Shown piece after piece: positions 53,381-61,785 of a stretch of 64,000 nt of DNA. A program made the position numbers and the translations under genes. Positions within the stretch are counted from its first letter, which is position 1, and each line of letters opens with the position of its first letter. The DNA is taken from the NCBI RefSeq assembly GCF_030009775.1, contig NZ_JASCTH010000007.1, forward strand, positions 62,001 to 126,000, written 5' to 3'. The stretch is from Actinoplanes sandaracinus (GTDB lineage: Bacteria > Actinomycetota > Actinomycetes > Mycobacteriales > Micromonosporaceae). Under the pieces are notes generated by a model. The model saw nothing but the letters and a program-made list of their open reading frames with translations. It was not told where the DNA came from and ran no database searches.

Positions 53381-53838
53381 GGCCGCACCGCGAGCTTCGC
53401 GGCGTACGACACCAGCCGCGGAAGGTAGAAGTCCCAGCCACTGACGTGGTCCCGGTACTGCTCCTCCAGGACGGCGACCTCCCAGCCCATCTCGCGGAAG
53501 CCGGTCTCGGTCATCTTCAGCAGCGTGCCGGCGCCGGACGGCGCCAGATCGAAGGTCACCAGCAACGAGTTGCCCTCGGCCGCCGTCTCGCCGGCCGGGT
53601 GCGTCCACCGGAACGAGAACATCACCGGCGGCCGCGTCTCGACGACGGTGAGCGCCACCACCGTTCCGCCGGCATCGCGGTCACCGAAGACGATCTCCCC
53701 GGACGAACCCGGCTCCGTGCCGTAGCGAGCGTCGTCCGGCCACCACTGCTTGAGGTGCTCGGGGCTGCTCACCACCTCGAACACGACCTCGGGCGACGCC
53801 TCGACGTAGATCTCCCGCTCGATCGAACCTGTCTCCAT
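53377..53838 (-). CDS. SRPBCC (AHSA1-like) domain protein
   Basis: A 153-residue SRPBCC protein starting METGSIEREIYVEASPEVVF, with HLKQWWPDDARYG, FRWTHPAGE and a C-terminal helix HVSGWDFYLPRLVSYAAKL. It is the first gene of the operon, with GGGAGG 7 nt before the ATG. It is paralogous to the last gene of the same operon. Such paired SRPBCC proteins with ArsR are common in actinomycetes, but their ligand is unknown. Confidence 0.87.
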   Translation of the reverse strand: METGSIEREIYVEASPEVVFEVVSSPEHLKQWWPDDARYGTEPGSSGEIVFGDRDAGGTVVALTVVETRPPVMFSFRWTHPAGETAAEGNSLLVTFDLAPSGAGTLLKMTETGFREMGWEVAVLEEQYRDHVSGWDFYLPRLVSYAAKLAVRP

Positions 53839-53848
53839 GACAACCTCC

Positions 53849-53910
53849 CGCAACCTTTGGTTGCGCATCACGGTAGCCCTGGCGCGGGTCATGCGCAACC
53901 ATTAGTTGCG
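53849..53910 (-). promoter_or_regulatory. promoter with two CGCAAC/GTTGCG dyads (ArsR operators)
   Basis: CGCAACC-N3-GGTTGCG (53849-53865) and CGCAAC-N5-GTTGCG (53894-53910) are 45 bp apart centre to centre. Between them on the minus strand, TTGCGC and TACCGT (53870-53875) with a 17-bp spacer form a promoter. One dyad overlaps the -35 box, the other the transcription start region, a layout suited to repression. Confidence 0.7.
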
Positions 53911-54032
53911 TTTCAGGCGTCGCCAACCTGCCGGCGCCCATCAGCCGCGCCGACAGGCGGGCGACCGAACCTAGCGGCCGGACGCGGCGGGCTCAGAGAT
54001 GATCGTGAGGTCCCGGATCACCTGGCGACCGC

Positions 54033-54060
54033 GGCGAGCGGCGAGCGGCGAGCGGCGAGC
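54033..54060. repeat. 7-bp tandem repeat, four copies
   Basis: Four exact copies of ggcgagc plus a partial fifth, in the 53911-54189 intergenic region, which otherwise shows no gene. Confidence 0.85.
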
Positions 54061-54189
54061 GGCGACAAAACTGTGCGCACGCCGGTGAATCCCGCCGGCC
54101 ACCGGGGCCCGCCGCGTGCCGCGCTGTCACGACCCCGGAACACGAGGGCACGGCGATGACGGCCGATGTCGGCATCGTGTGACCGCCGC

Positions 54190-55380
54190 TCACGGCTGGT
54201 GGAAGACGACCTCCGGATGGTCGGCGGCCGGCCCGTCCAGCAGCGGCTGGGCGACACCGCGCAGGTGCAGGTCGAAGAACGCGTTCACGTAGTCACGGAC
54301 GATCCGCGCGGTCCGGTCGCCGGGCAGCGGCGAGCCGTTGTCCGGCAGCCCCGCCTGCTCGGAGAGCACCGAGGTGTCGCTGAAATCGAGATGCCCGGTG
54401 CCGGTGACGGTGAACCAGCGCTTCCAGCCGTCGAGCCGTGCCCAGTCCCGGTCCCAGGTGGTGTCCCTGGGGTTCACGCCCGGACTGTGGCCGGGCGCGC
54501 CGAACAGCATGAACGGCCGCCCGGCCAGCCCGTCGGCGGGCAGCGGCGCGAACTGGGTGCCGTCCATGTTGATCCCGGCCCGGACCCGCCGGTCGGCCGC
54601 CATCGTCGCCGCCGCCGCATTGCCGCCGATCGAGTGCCCCGCCATGCCGATCCGGCGGCGGTCGATCAGGCCGGCGTGCCGCCAGGCCGGGCGGACCCCG
54701 GTCAGCCGGTCGAGCAGGAACGACACATCCGCCGCCCGGCCCTCGGCGACCCGCGCGAGGTCGTCGTTCTCCTGCTGCTCGAACACGTCGCAGGCGGTGC
54801 AGGCGATCAGCCGCCCACCCGGGAACGCGGTCCCGGCCGACTCGTGGGCGTGGTCCACCAGGGCGACGACATATCCTCGGCTGGCGAGTTCCTCGGCCAG
54901 GTGGGTGAGGGTGTGTCGGTGCAGGGTGAAGCCGGGCGAGAGCACCACCAGCGGGTAACGGCCCCGGCGCGGCTGCGCCGACCTGCGGGCGGCCGTGCGA
55001 GTCGCACTGAGCTCCTCCGGCTCGACGAGGCCGGACACCTTGCGGTCCTCGACGAACCGGCGTGCCTCGTCCACGGTCAGGTAGGTCGCCGCCGGCCCGG
55101 GGCGGGCCGCCGCCGGGTAGTACATCGACACCATCAGCTCACGTGGGCTCGCCGGCACCCACGGGTCCCGCCGGCTCCGGTCGACCAGATGCAGCACCTC
55201 TCGCCCCACGGCGTGGGCCCCCGACGGGACCGGCAACACGAACCGCGACGCGGCCGTCTCATAGCCGGCGGCGACCGTCGCGGCGGCCGGTGAGACCGAC
55301 AGAGCCGGCGGTACGAAGGCGGTGGCCGCCACCACGAACGCAGCGGCGGCCTTCTTGGCGATATCCATCCGTGTCGTCAT
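54190..55380 (-). CDS. secreted PAF-acetylhydrolase-like alpha/beta hydrolase
   Basis: A 396-residue protein with a signal peptide (residues 1-34, ending AAA). The alpha/beta hydrolase core has YPLVVLSPGFTLHRHTLTHL, the nucleophile elbow GMAGHSIGGNAA and a C-terminal GHLDFSD with the catalytic His. The family is platelet-activating factor acetylhydrolase isoform II/bacterial lipase. Two cysteines in IACTACDVF may be structural. Start ATG 55380 has a weak ribosome-binding site; ATG 55368 is possible. The 234-bp gap to the CE7 gene shows no gene. Confidence 0.85.
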   Translation of the reverse strand: MTTRMDIAKKAAAAFVVAATAFVPPALSVSPAAATVAAGYETAASRFVLPVPSGAHAVGREVLHLVDRSRRDPWVPASPRELMVSMYYPAAARPGPAATYLTVDEARRFVEDRKVSGLVEPEELSATRTAARRSAQPRRGRYPLVVLSPGFTLHRHTLTHLAEELASRGYVVALVDHAHESAGTAFPGGRLIACTACDVFEQQENDDLARVAEGRAADVSFLLDRLTGVRPAWRHAGLIDRRRIGMAGHSIGGNAAAATMAADRRVRAGINMDGTQFAPLPADGLAGRPFMLFGAPGHSPGVNPRDTTWDRDWARLDGWKRWFTVTGTGHLDFSDTSVLSEQAGLPDNGSPLPGDRTARIVRDYVNAFFDLHLRGVAQPLLDGPAADHPEVVFHQP

Positions 55381-55614
55381 GCGTCCAGCCAACCGCACCG
55401 GCCCGCCCAGCACAGTCACCCACCGTGGACATCCGGGGGTAGACCCAGCACTACCTCCGCCGGCGTCGCGCAGAAGAAGTCCCGTCGTGCGCTCAGGTCC
55501 GGCCGGACGGGTCACCGAAGCCGGGACCGCGCGGACCGTCACGCCGCCCTCAACCGCGTCGGTGACCGGAGAGGAGACGATGTCCGCTCGCCATGAATTC
55601 CTCGCTTCCCTTCG

Positions 55615-56643
55615 TCAGGCGGAATCGAGGGTGGCGGCGAGCCAGCGGAGTTGGTCTCGGGTGTGGAAGGCCTCCCCGCCCTCATGGCCGTTGTACGGAT
55701 AGACCCGCATGGTCCGAGACGGCGGGGCGGAGCGGCCGTTGGCCGAGCCGTACTGGTCATAGGCGGCGAAGCCGGTGTCCGGCGGGCACACGGTGTCGCG
55801 CAGACCGATACCGAAGTGGACGGGCGCGACGGCCCGGCGGGCGAAGGTGACGGCGTCCACATACGCCAGGGTGTTCCAGACCGCGGGGGCGGCGTCGCGG
55901 TGGACGGCCAGGTAGGCGGCGATGAGGTTGTACGGTTCGGTGCCGGCCAGGTCGACGGCGCGCTGGATCTGGCAGAGGAACGGCGCCGAGGTGAGCACCG
56001 CGGCCACGTCGGGGACCAGACCGGCGACGGCGAGGGCCAGCCCGCCGCCCTGGCTGTTGCCGGCCACGGCGACGCGATGCGGGTCGACGCCGGGCAGGGC
56101 TCTCAGCGCGTGGACGGCCCGGGCCGCGTCGGTGATGAGCCGGCGGTAGTAGTAGTCGTACGGCGAGAGGATGCCCCGGGCGAGCAGGCCCGCCGCGGTG
56201 CCCTGCGGGTCGGGGGTGTCGCCGCCGGAACCGTACTGGTCGCCCTGGGCCCGATTGTCCATCAGCAGATGGGCGTATCCGGCGGCCGGCCAGGTGAGCC
56301 GTTCGTGCGGCAACCCGCGCCCACGGCCGTAACCGGCGTATTCCACGACGGCGGGCAGTGGGCCGCGCTGACCGGCGGGCCGGGTGTACCAGGCGCGGAT
56401 CGGGTCGCCGTCGAATCCGGCGAACGTGACGTCCCAGCAGTCGAACAGGGGAAGGCCGTTCGGCTCGGGATGGACGTCCAGGATGGGCGGGCCGTCGGCC
56501 GCGGCGAGGGTCGCCTTCCAGAAGGCGTCGAAGTCGTCGGGTTCGGGTTGTGTCTGAATAGCGTGCCCCCAGAGGAGCCGAAAAATGACGTGCCGATGTC
56601 GGTAGTTGCGACCCCGGTGCCAGCAACCATACTTTCCTCCCAT
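55615..56643 (-). CDS. CE7 family acetylxylan esterase/cephalosporin-C deacetylase, atypical N-terminus
   Basis: A 342-residue hydrolase. The core from PEPDDFDAFWKATLA onwards follows acetylxylan esterases: GGDTPDPQ near residue 145, nucleophile VAVAGNSQGGGLAL, IGLRDTVCPP (Asp) and YPYNGHEGG (His). It should remove acetyl groups from xylo-oligosaccharides. The N-terminal 30 residues are Arg/His-rich and unlike the usual LPLDELxxYxP start. The best ribosome-binding site (GGAGGAAAGT before ATG 56630) opens a different frame, so a frameshift or altered 5' end is possible. It is divergent from the sugar transport operon. Confidence 0.75.
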   Translation of the reverse strand: MGGKYGCWHRGRNYRHRHVIFRLLWGHAIQTQPEPDDFDAFWKATLAAADGPPILDVHPEPNGLPLFDCWDVTFAGFDGDPIRAWYTRPAGQRGPLPAVVEYAGYGRGRGLPHERLTWPAAGYAHLLMDNRAQGDQYGSGGDTPDPQGTAAGLLARGILSPYDYYYRRLITDAARAVHALRALPGVDPHRVAVAGNSQGGGLALAVAGLVPDVAAVLTSAPFLCQIQRAVDLAGTEPYNLIAAYLAVHRDAAPAVWNTLAYVDAVTFARRAVAPVHFGIGLRDTVCPPDTGFAAYDQYGSANGRSAPPSRTMRVYPYNGHEGGEAFHTRDQLRWLAATLDSA

Positions 56644-56658
56644 CGACGAAGTCCACTG

Positions 56659-56688
56659 TTGACATGCCTTCCGTACCGGGCTTACGTT
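56659..56688 (+). promoter_or_regulatory. promoter of the sugar transport operon
   Basis: TTGACA (56659-56664) and TACGTT (56683-56688) with an 18-bp spacer, giving a leader of about 50 nt before the permease ATG. Confidence 0.65.
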
Positions 56689-56722
56689 CGCCGCCAGACA
56701 TCTCGTTACATCGATGAAATCT

Positions 56723-56735
56723 CCGAAAGTTTCGG
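56723..56735 (+). promoter_or_regulatory. CCGAAAGTTTCGG operator
   Basis: A perfect 13-bp palindrome around a central G, located about 30-40 nt downstream of the predicted transcription start. Its core CGAAAGTTTCG is the kind of site bound by LacI-family regulators of xylan and xylo-oligosaccharide genes in streptomycetes (BxlR/XlnR type). No LacI gene is in the window. Confidence 0.65.
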
Positions 56736-56743
56736 CGGGAGGT

Positions 56744-56887
56744 GACATGAGAAAGCCAGCGGACGGCGACCTGAAAACGCCTGTGGCCGGCGGCCTGAGC
56801 GAGGCGCCGCGCGGTGACCTGAGAGAACCCGCGGCCGGGGACAGGACGGGCACGGTGGGCGGCGGCGCGAGACGAGCGCCGGGTCGC
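56744..56887 (+). repeat. degenerate 24-bp minisatellite, six copies, covering the 5' end of the permease gene
   Basis: Six consecutive 24-bp units (56744, 56768, 56792, 56816, 56840, 56864), with the general form gacctgagaaagccggcggc plus 4 nt. They encode an 8-residue period (MRKPADGD, LKTPVAGG, LSEAPRGD, LREPAAGD, then more diverged units), adding a non-family extension to the permease N-terminus. The start ATG lies in the first unit. Confidence 0.75.
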
Positions 56888-57784
56888 ACCTGGAGGCAGG
56901 CGCTGCGCCGGGATTGGCAGTTGTACTCGCTGGCCGTACTCCCGCTGATGTTCTTCCTGGTCTTTCGCTATCTGCCGATGCTGGGCAACGTCATCGCGTT
57001 CCGCCGGTACGAGCCGGGCGGTGACCTGTTCGGCGAGCGGTGGGTCGGGCTGCGCTATTTCGAGATGTTCCTGGCCGACCCCACGTTCTGGCAGGTGTTC
57101 ACCAACACCGTGGTGCTCGGCGGGCTCACTCTGCTGTTCTGCTTCCCGTTGCCGATCGTGCTGGCCCTGCTGCTCAACGAGGTGCGCACCCGGTGGCTCA
57201 AGGGCCTGGTGCAGACCGTGTCGTACCTGCCGCACTTCCTGTCGATCGTGGTCGTCGCCGGCCTGGTGCTGCAGACGGTGTCGGTGGACGGGGTGATCAA
57301 TCAGGGGTTGCGGGCGGCCGGGGAGGATCCGGTCGCGTTCATCCAGGAGGCCGGCTGGTTCCGCACCATCTACGTCTCGTCGGAGGTGTGGCAGACCGTC
57401 GGCTGGGGCACGATCCTCTACCTCGCGGCGCTGACCACGATCGACCACGACCTGTACGACCAGGCGAAGGTGGACGGCGCGAACCGGTGGCGGCAGACGT
57501 GGCACGTGACGCTGCCCGGGATCCGGCCGACGATGATCACGCTGCTGATCCTCAACATCGGCACGTTCCTGGCGGTCGGTTTCGAGAAGGTGCTGCTGCT
57601 CTACAACCCGCTGACCTTCACGACGGCGGACGTCGTCTCCACCTATCTGTACCGGGTCGGCATCGTCTCCGGCAGCTTCAGTTACGCCACCGCGATCGGC
57701 CTGTTCGAGGCGCTGATCGGGCTGGCGCTGGTGCTGGGCGCGAACACGCTGTCGCGGCGGACCACCGGGACGAGCCTGTGGTGA
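56747..57784 (+). CDS. sugar ABC transporter permease (LplB/UgpA type)
   Basis: A 345-residue permease. Residues 1-47 are a degenerate 8-residue repeat not seen in the family; the permease proper begins near WRQALRRDWQLYSLAVLPLM and has six helices. The cytoplasmic EAA loop is YDQAKVDGANRWRQTWHVTL. It pairs with the next permease and the lipoprotein to import an oligosaccharide; as in other actinomycetes, no ATPase is encoded and a shared MsiK-type ATPase is expected. GGGAGGTGAC before ATG 56747 decides the start over ATG 56714. Confidence 0.88.
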   Translation: MRKPADGDLKTPVAGGLSEAPRGDLREPAAGDRTGTVGGGARRAPGRTWRQALRRDWQLYSLAVLPLMFFLVFRYLPMLGNVIAFRRYEPGGDLFGERWVGLRYFEMFLADPTFWQVFTNTVVLGGLTLLFCFPLPIVLALLLNEVRTRWLKGLVQTVSYLPHFLSIVVVAGLVLQTVSVDGVINQGLRAAGEDPVAFIQEAGWFRTIYVSSEVWQTVGWGTILYLAALTTIDHDLYDQAKVDGANRWRQTWHVTLPGIRPTMITLLILNIGTFLAVGFEKVLLLYNPLTFTTADVVSTYLYRVGIVSGSFSYATAIGLFEALIGLALVLGANTLSRRTTGTSLW

Positions 57785-58650
57785 CCGTGACCCGGGGGTA
57801 CCGGGCGTTCCAGGCGGTCAACGCGGTGGCGCTGGCCGGCGTGGTGCTCGTGACGTTGTTCCCGTTCGTCAACATCGTGGCCCGCTCGTTCAGCGGCGAG
57901 CAGGAGATCCGGGCGGGTCAGGTCACGTTCTGGCCGAAAGGGTTCAACCTCACCACGTACGAGCGGGTGATGTCCGACGCTCTGTTCTGGACGAACTATC
58001 GCAACACCGTCGTCTACACGGTGGTGGCCACGGCCATCGCGCTGGTGCTGACGACCTGTTACGCGTACGTGCTGTCGAAGAAGAACCTGAAGGGCCGCGG
58101 CCTGCTGGTCGGGATCGCGGTGTTCACCATGTTCTTCAACGGCGGGCTGATCCCCAACTATGTGCTGGTCAGCACGCTCGGCCTGCGCAACTCGCTGTGG
58201 GCGATCGTGCTGCCGAACGCGATCAGCGTGTTCAACCTGCTGGTGATGAAGGCGTTCTTCGAGAGCCTGCCGTCCGAGCTGGAGGAGGCCGCGGCGGTCG
58301 ACGGCTCGGGCACCTACGGCACGCTGCTGCGGATCGTGCTGCCGCTCTCGAAGGCGGTACTCGCGACGATGCTGCTGTTCTACGCGGTGTCGTTCTGGAA
58401 TTCGTGGTTCGCCGGGTTCCTCTACATGGACCGGCAGGAGTTGTTCCCGGTCACCGTCTATCTGCGCAATCTGATCGCCGGCGCCACCGCCGGCACCGAC
58501 AACACCGCGAGCAGTGAGGCCGCGCTGCAGATCGCCGCGAGCATCCAGGCCGTCACGATCGTGCTGACCATGCTGCCGATCATGCTCGTCTATCCGTTCA
58601 TCCAGAGGTTCTTCGTCTCCGGCGTCACGCTCGGAGCCGTCAAAGGCTAG
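57781..58650 (+). CDS. sugar ABC transporter permease (YtcP/UgpE type)
   Basis: A 289-residue permease with six helices and the EAA loop ELEEAAAVDGSGTYGTLLRI followed by VLPLSKAVLAT. It starts FPFVNIVARSFSGEQEIRAG after the first helix, as in YtcP-type permeases of polysaccharide-derived sugars. GTGA overlap with the first permease gene. It forms the second half of the channel. Confidence 0.9.
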   Translation: MTVTRGYRAFQAVNAVALAGVVLVTLFPFVNIVARSFSGEQEIRAGQVTFWPKGFNLTTYERVMSDALFWTNYRNTVVYTVVATAIALVLTTCYAYVLSKKNLKGRGLLVGIAVFTMFFNGGLIPNYVLVSTLGLRNSLWAIVLPNAISVFNLLVMKAFFESLPSELEEAAAVDGSGTYGTLLRIVLPLSKAVLATMLLFYAVSFWNSWFAGFLYMDRQELFPVTVYLRNLIAGATAGTDNTASSEAALQIAASIQAVTIVLTMLPIMLVYPFIQRFFVSGVTLGAVKG

Positions 58651-58660
58651 GAGCCCTCCC

Positions 58661-60307
58661 ATGATCCCACTGACCAGACGTCATCTCCTGACCGCTGCCG
58701 GCGCCGCGGCTGTCGCCGGTCTGGCCGGCTGCGGCGACGACGAGCCGGACGCGAAGGAGGGCCTCGACGGCAAACGGGCCGGAGCCATGGACGCGTTCAA
58801 GGTCGGTGACCAGTTCAAGGCCACCGAGCCGCTCACGTTCTCGATCATGATGCTCAGCAACCAGACCTATCCGTACAAGGCGGATTGGCCGTTCCTCACC
58901 GAGTTGACCAGGCGGACCAACGTGTCGCTGGAGGCGACCGCCGTCCCGGGCAGCGACTACAACCAGAAGCGCAGCGTGATGGTGAGCGCCGGGAACGCCC
59001 CGTTCATCATCCCGAAGACCTACCACCCGGACGAGGAGGCGTTCATCGCCGGCGGGGCGATCCTGCCGGTGAGCGACTACGTCGACCTGATGCCGAACTA
59101 CTCCGACAAGCTCGCCCGCTGGAACCTGCAGCCCAACGTGGACGGGTTCAAGGCCGAGAACGGCAAGTACTACCTGCTGCCCGGCCTGCACGAGAACGTC
59201 TGGCAGGACTACTCGCTCGCGGTGCGCACCGACATCATGGACAAACTCGGCCTCACCGCCCCGCAGACATGGGACGACCTGGCGAACGTGCTGCGCGAGA
59301 TGAAGAAGGCGTACCCGGACCGCTATCCGCTGTCCGACCGGTGGAGCACTCCGCCGCAGCCCGGCGGCAACAACCTGATCAATCTGGTCGGCACCGCGTA
59401 CGGCGCGCGCGCCGGCTGGGGCTGGACCCCGGCCGTCTGGGACGCCGCCGCCGGCAGGTTCGTCTACTCCGGAGCGATGGATCAGTACCGGCAGATGCTG
59501 GAGTACCTGAACAAGCTGGTCACCGAGGGCCTGGTCGACCCGGAGAGCTTCACCCAGACCGACGACAACGCCCGGCAGAAGTTCGCCGCCGGCAAGTCGT
59601 TCGTGATGAGCTGCAACGCCCAGACCCTGGTGAACGAGGCCCGCAAGGACATCGCGAAGATCCCCGGCGCGACGGTGGCCAAGATGATCCTGCCGACCGG
59701 GCCGATGGGCGCGACACTGCCCGGTTACAACCGCCTGGAGAACGGCATCATGATCTCCAAGAAGGCCGCCGAGAGCAAGAACTTCGTGGCCATGATGCAG
59801 TTCATCGACTGGGTCTGGTACTCCGACGCCGGCCAGTTGTTCAGCAAGTGGGGCATCGAGGGACAGACCTACAGCGGCAGCATCGAGGACGGCACCTTCA
59901 AGCTCGACCCGGGCGTCAAATGGGCCGGCCTGAACCCGGACGCGCCCAAGGGCCTGCAGGTCGACTACGGGTACTCCAACGGCGTCTTCTCCTACGGCGG
60001 CAGCACCAAGCTGCTCAGCACGCAGTTCTCCGACGAGGAGAAGGCCTTCCAGGCCGAGATGAACAAACGCAAGGCCCAGCCGGTCCCCCCGCCCGCCCCG
60101 TTGTCGGCCGAGGAACGCGAACAGGTCACGCTTTGGGACTCGGCGCTCAAGGACCACGTCTTCCAGAACACGCTGCGGTTCATCCTCGGCCAGCGGCCGC
60201 TGGGCGAATGGGACGCCTACGTCAAAGAACTGGAGGGCAAGAACTCCACGAAATACCTGGACATCGTCAACAAGGCGTACGAGCGCTACAAGAAGGCGCA
60301 CGGCTGA
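58661..60307 (+). CDS. sugar ABC transporter substrate-binding lipoprotein (LipO type)
   Basis: A 548-residue lipoprotein. The signal peptide has twin Arg (LTRRHLLTAAG), a hydrophobic stretch and the lipobox LAGC with Cys24, so Tat export is possible. The long length and YPYKADWPFLTELTRRTNVS, plus aromatic-rich DWVWYSDAGQLFSKWGIEG, match the YtcQ/LipO family that binds oligosaccharides from plant polymers. AGGAG precedes the ATG. The stop overlaps the GH39 start. Confidence 0.9.
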   Translation: MIPLTRRHLLTAAGAAAVAGLAGCGDDEPDAKEGLDGKRAGAMDAFKVGDQFKATEPLTFSIMMLSNQTYPYKADWPFLTELTRRTNVSLEATAVPGSDYNQKRSVMVSAGNAPFIIPKTYHPDEEAFIAGGAILPVSDYVDLMPNYSDKLARWNLQPNVDGFKAENGKYYLLPGLHENVWQDYSLAVRTDIMDKLGLTAPQTWDDLANVLREMKKAYPDRYPLSDRWSTPPQPGGNNLINLVGTAYGARAGWGWTPAVWDAAAGRFVYSGAMDQYRQMLEYLNKLVTEGLVDPESFTQTDDNARQKFAAGKSFVMSCNAQTLVNEARKDIAKIPGATVAKMILPTGPMGATLPGYNRLENGIMISKKAAESKNFVAMMQFIDWVWYSDAGQLFSKWGIEGQTYSGSIEDGTFKLDPGVKWAGLNPDAPKGLQVDYGYSNGVFSYGGSTKLLSTQFSDEEKAFQAEMNKRKAQPVPPPAPLSAEEREQVTLWDSALKDHVFQNTLRFILGQRPLGEWDAYVKELEGKNSTKYLDIVNKAYERYKKAHG

Positions 60308-61785
60308 TGCGGTTCTCCGACGCCTGGCGCGCCTGTGTCGGCACCGGCCGGATGGACCTGGCGCTGCGCCGCGACTATCAGGATTCGCTGGCCCTGATCC
60401 AGCGCGAGATCGGTTTCCGGCATATCCGCGGGCACGGCCTGTTCAGCGACGGCATGGGCATCCACCGCCCGTTCCGGCACCTGGAGCAGGAGCACGTGCG
60501 GTATTCCTTCACCTATCTGGATCAGGTCGTCGACGCCTATCTCGAACTGGGGATCCGGCCCTTTCTGGAGCTGGGGTTCATGCCGTCCGGGCTCGCCTCC
60601 GGTGACCAGACGGTCTTCTGGTGGCGCGGCAACGTCACGCCCCCGCGCTCCTGGAGAGCGTGGGCCGATCTGGTGCGGGCGACCGTCACCCACCTGGTCG
60701 ACCGGTACGGGCTCGACGAGGTCCGCGGCTGGCCGATCGAGGTGTGGAACGAGCCGAACCTGACCCAGTTCTGGCAGGGCGCGGACGCCGACGCCTACTA
60801 CCGGCTCTACCAGGTGAGCGCCGAGGCGATCAAGGAGGTGGACGCGCAGTTGCGGGTCGGCGGCCCGGCCATCTCCCCCGGCGCGGACGAGTGGCTGGAG
60901 AGGTTCGCCGACTTCGTGATCGGTCACGACGTGCCGATCGACTTCGTGAGCCGGCACGCCTACACCTCGGGCCCCGCCCGGCACGTGCCGTTCGGCAGCC
61001 GTCAGAGGCTGGCCCCGGCGTCGCGCCTGCTCGACCAGTTCGCCCTGCCCCGCAAACAACTGGCCGGCACCCCGCTCGCGGATCTGCCGGTGCACATCAC
61101 CGAGTTCAACTCCTCCTACTGTCCCGACAACCCGATCCACGACACCGCGTTCCAGGCCGCCTATCTGGCGCCCGTGGTCGCCGCCGGCGGCGACCCCGCC
61201 GACTCCTTCTCGTACTGGACCTTCAGCGACGTGTTCGAGGAGGCGGACGTCCCCACCGAACTGTTCCACGGCGGCTTCGGCCTCCTCACCCACCGCCAGA
61301 TCAAGAAACCGGCCTTCCATCTGTACGCCTTCGTCGCGCGCATGGGCGACCGGTTCCTCTCCCGCGGCCCCGATCACCTGATCACCACCGACGCGGACGG
61401 CCGGGTGACCGTGCTCGCCTGGGCGCCGGTCGACCACACCGGCGCCGGCCGGTCCCCGCGCACGCACAACCTGCGGTTCTCGGTGCCGGTCGACGCGCCG
61501 GCGGCGTTCCTGCTGCGCTCGACCGTCGACGAGGAGCACGGCAACGCCTTCGCGGCCTGGCAGGAGATGGGCCGTCCCCCGTCCCCGCTCCCCCGCCAGT
61601 TCGACACGCTGCGGGAGGCCGCCGAACCGGCTCGCAGCCATCGCCGCCTGCCGGTGCGTGACGGCCGCGTCGACATGGAGATCGCCCTCGCCCGGCACGA
61701 GGTGACCCTGCTGGAGATCACCCCGGTGACCGGCTCGGCGCCGCCGTGGTGGGACGACGACGACCTGCTGGACGGACCGTCGTGA
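60307..61785 (+). CDS. GH39 family glycosidase (beta-xylosidase-like)
   Basis: A 492-residue intracellular enzyme. The (beta/alpha)8 domain has PIEVWNEPNLTQFWQGADAD with the acid/base Glu and PVHITEFNSSYCPDN with the nucleophile Glu, both standard for GH39. RHIRGHGLFSDGMGI near the N-terminus is another family block. Residues 370-480 form a C-terminal beta-sandwich. It should release xylose from imported xylo-oligosaccharides. It overlaps neighbouring genes at both ends. Confidence 0.9.
   Translation: MRFSDAWRACVGTGRMDLALRRDYQDSLALIQREIGFRHIRGHGLFSDGMGIHRPFRHLEQEHVRYSFTYLDQVVDAYLELGIRPFLELGFMPSGLASGDQTVFWWRGNVTPPRSWRAWADLVRATVTHLVDRYGLDEVRGWPIEVWNEPNLTQFWQGADADAYYRLYQVSAEAIKEVDAQLRVGGPAISPGADEWLERFADFVIGHDVPIDFVSRHAYTSGPARHVPFGSRQRLAPASRLLDQFALPRKQLAGTPLADLPVHITEFNSSYCPDNPIHDTAFQAAYLAPVVAAGGDPADSFSYWTFSDVFEEADVPTELFHGGFGLLTHRQIKKPAFHLYAFVARMGDRFLSRGPDHLITTDADGRVTVLAWAPVDHTGAGRSPRTHNLRFSVPVDAPAAFLLRSTVDEEHGNAFAAWQEMGRPPSPLPRQFDTLREAAEPARSHRRLPVRDGRVDMEIALARHEVTLLEITPVTGSAPPWWDDDDLLDGPS

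Noticed and set aside
53446-54159. 237-codon plus-strand frame opposite the SRPBCC gene
   Set aside because: His/Arg/Gly-rich shadow running into the 7-bp repeat region; no motif.
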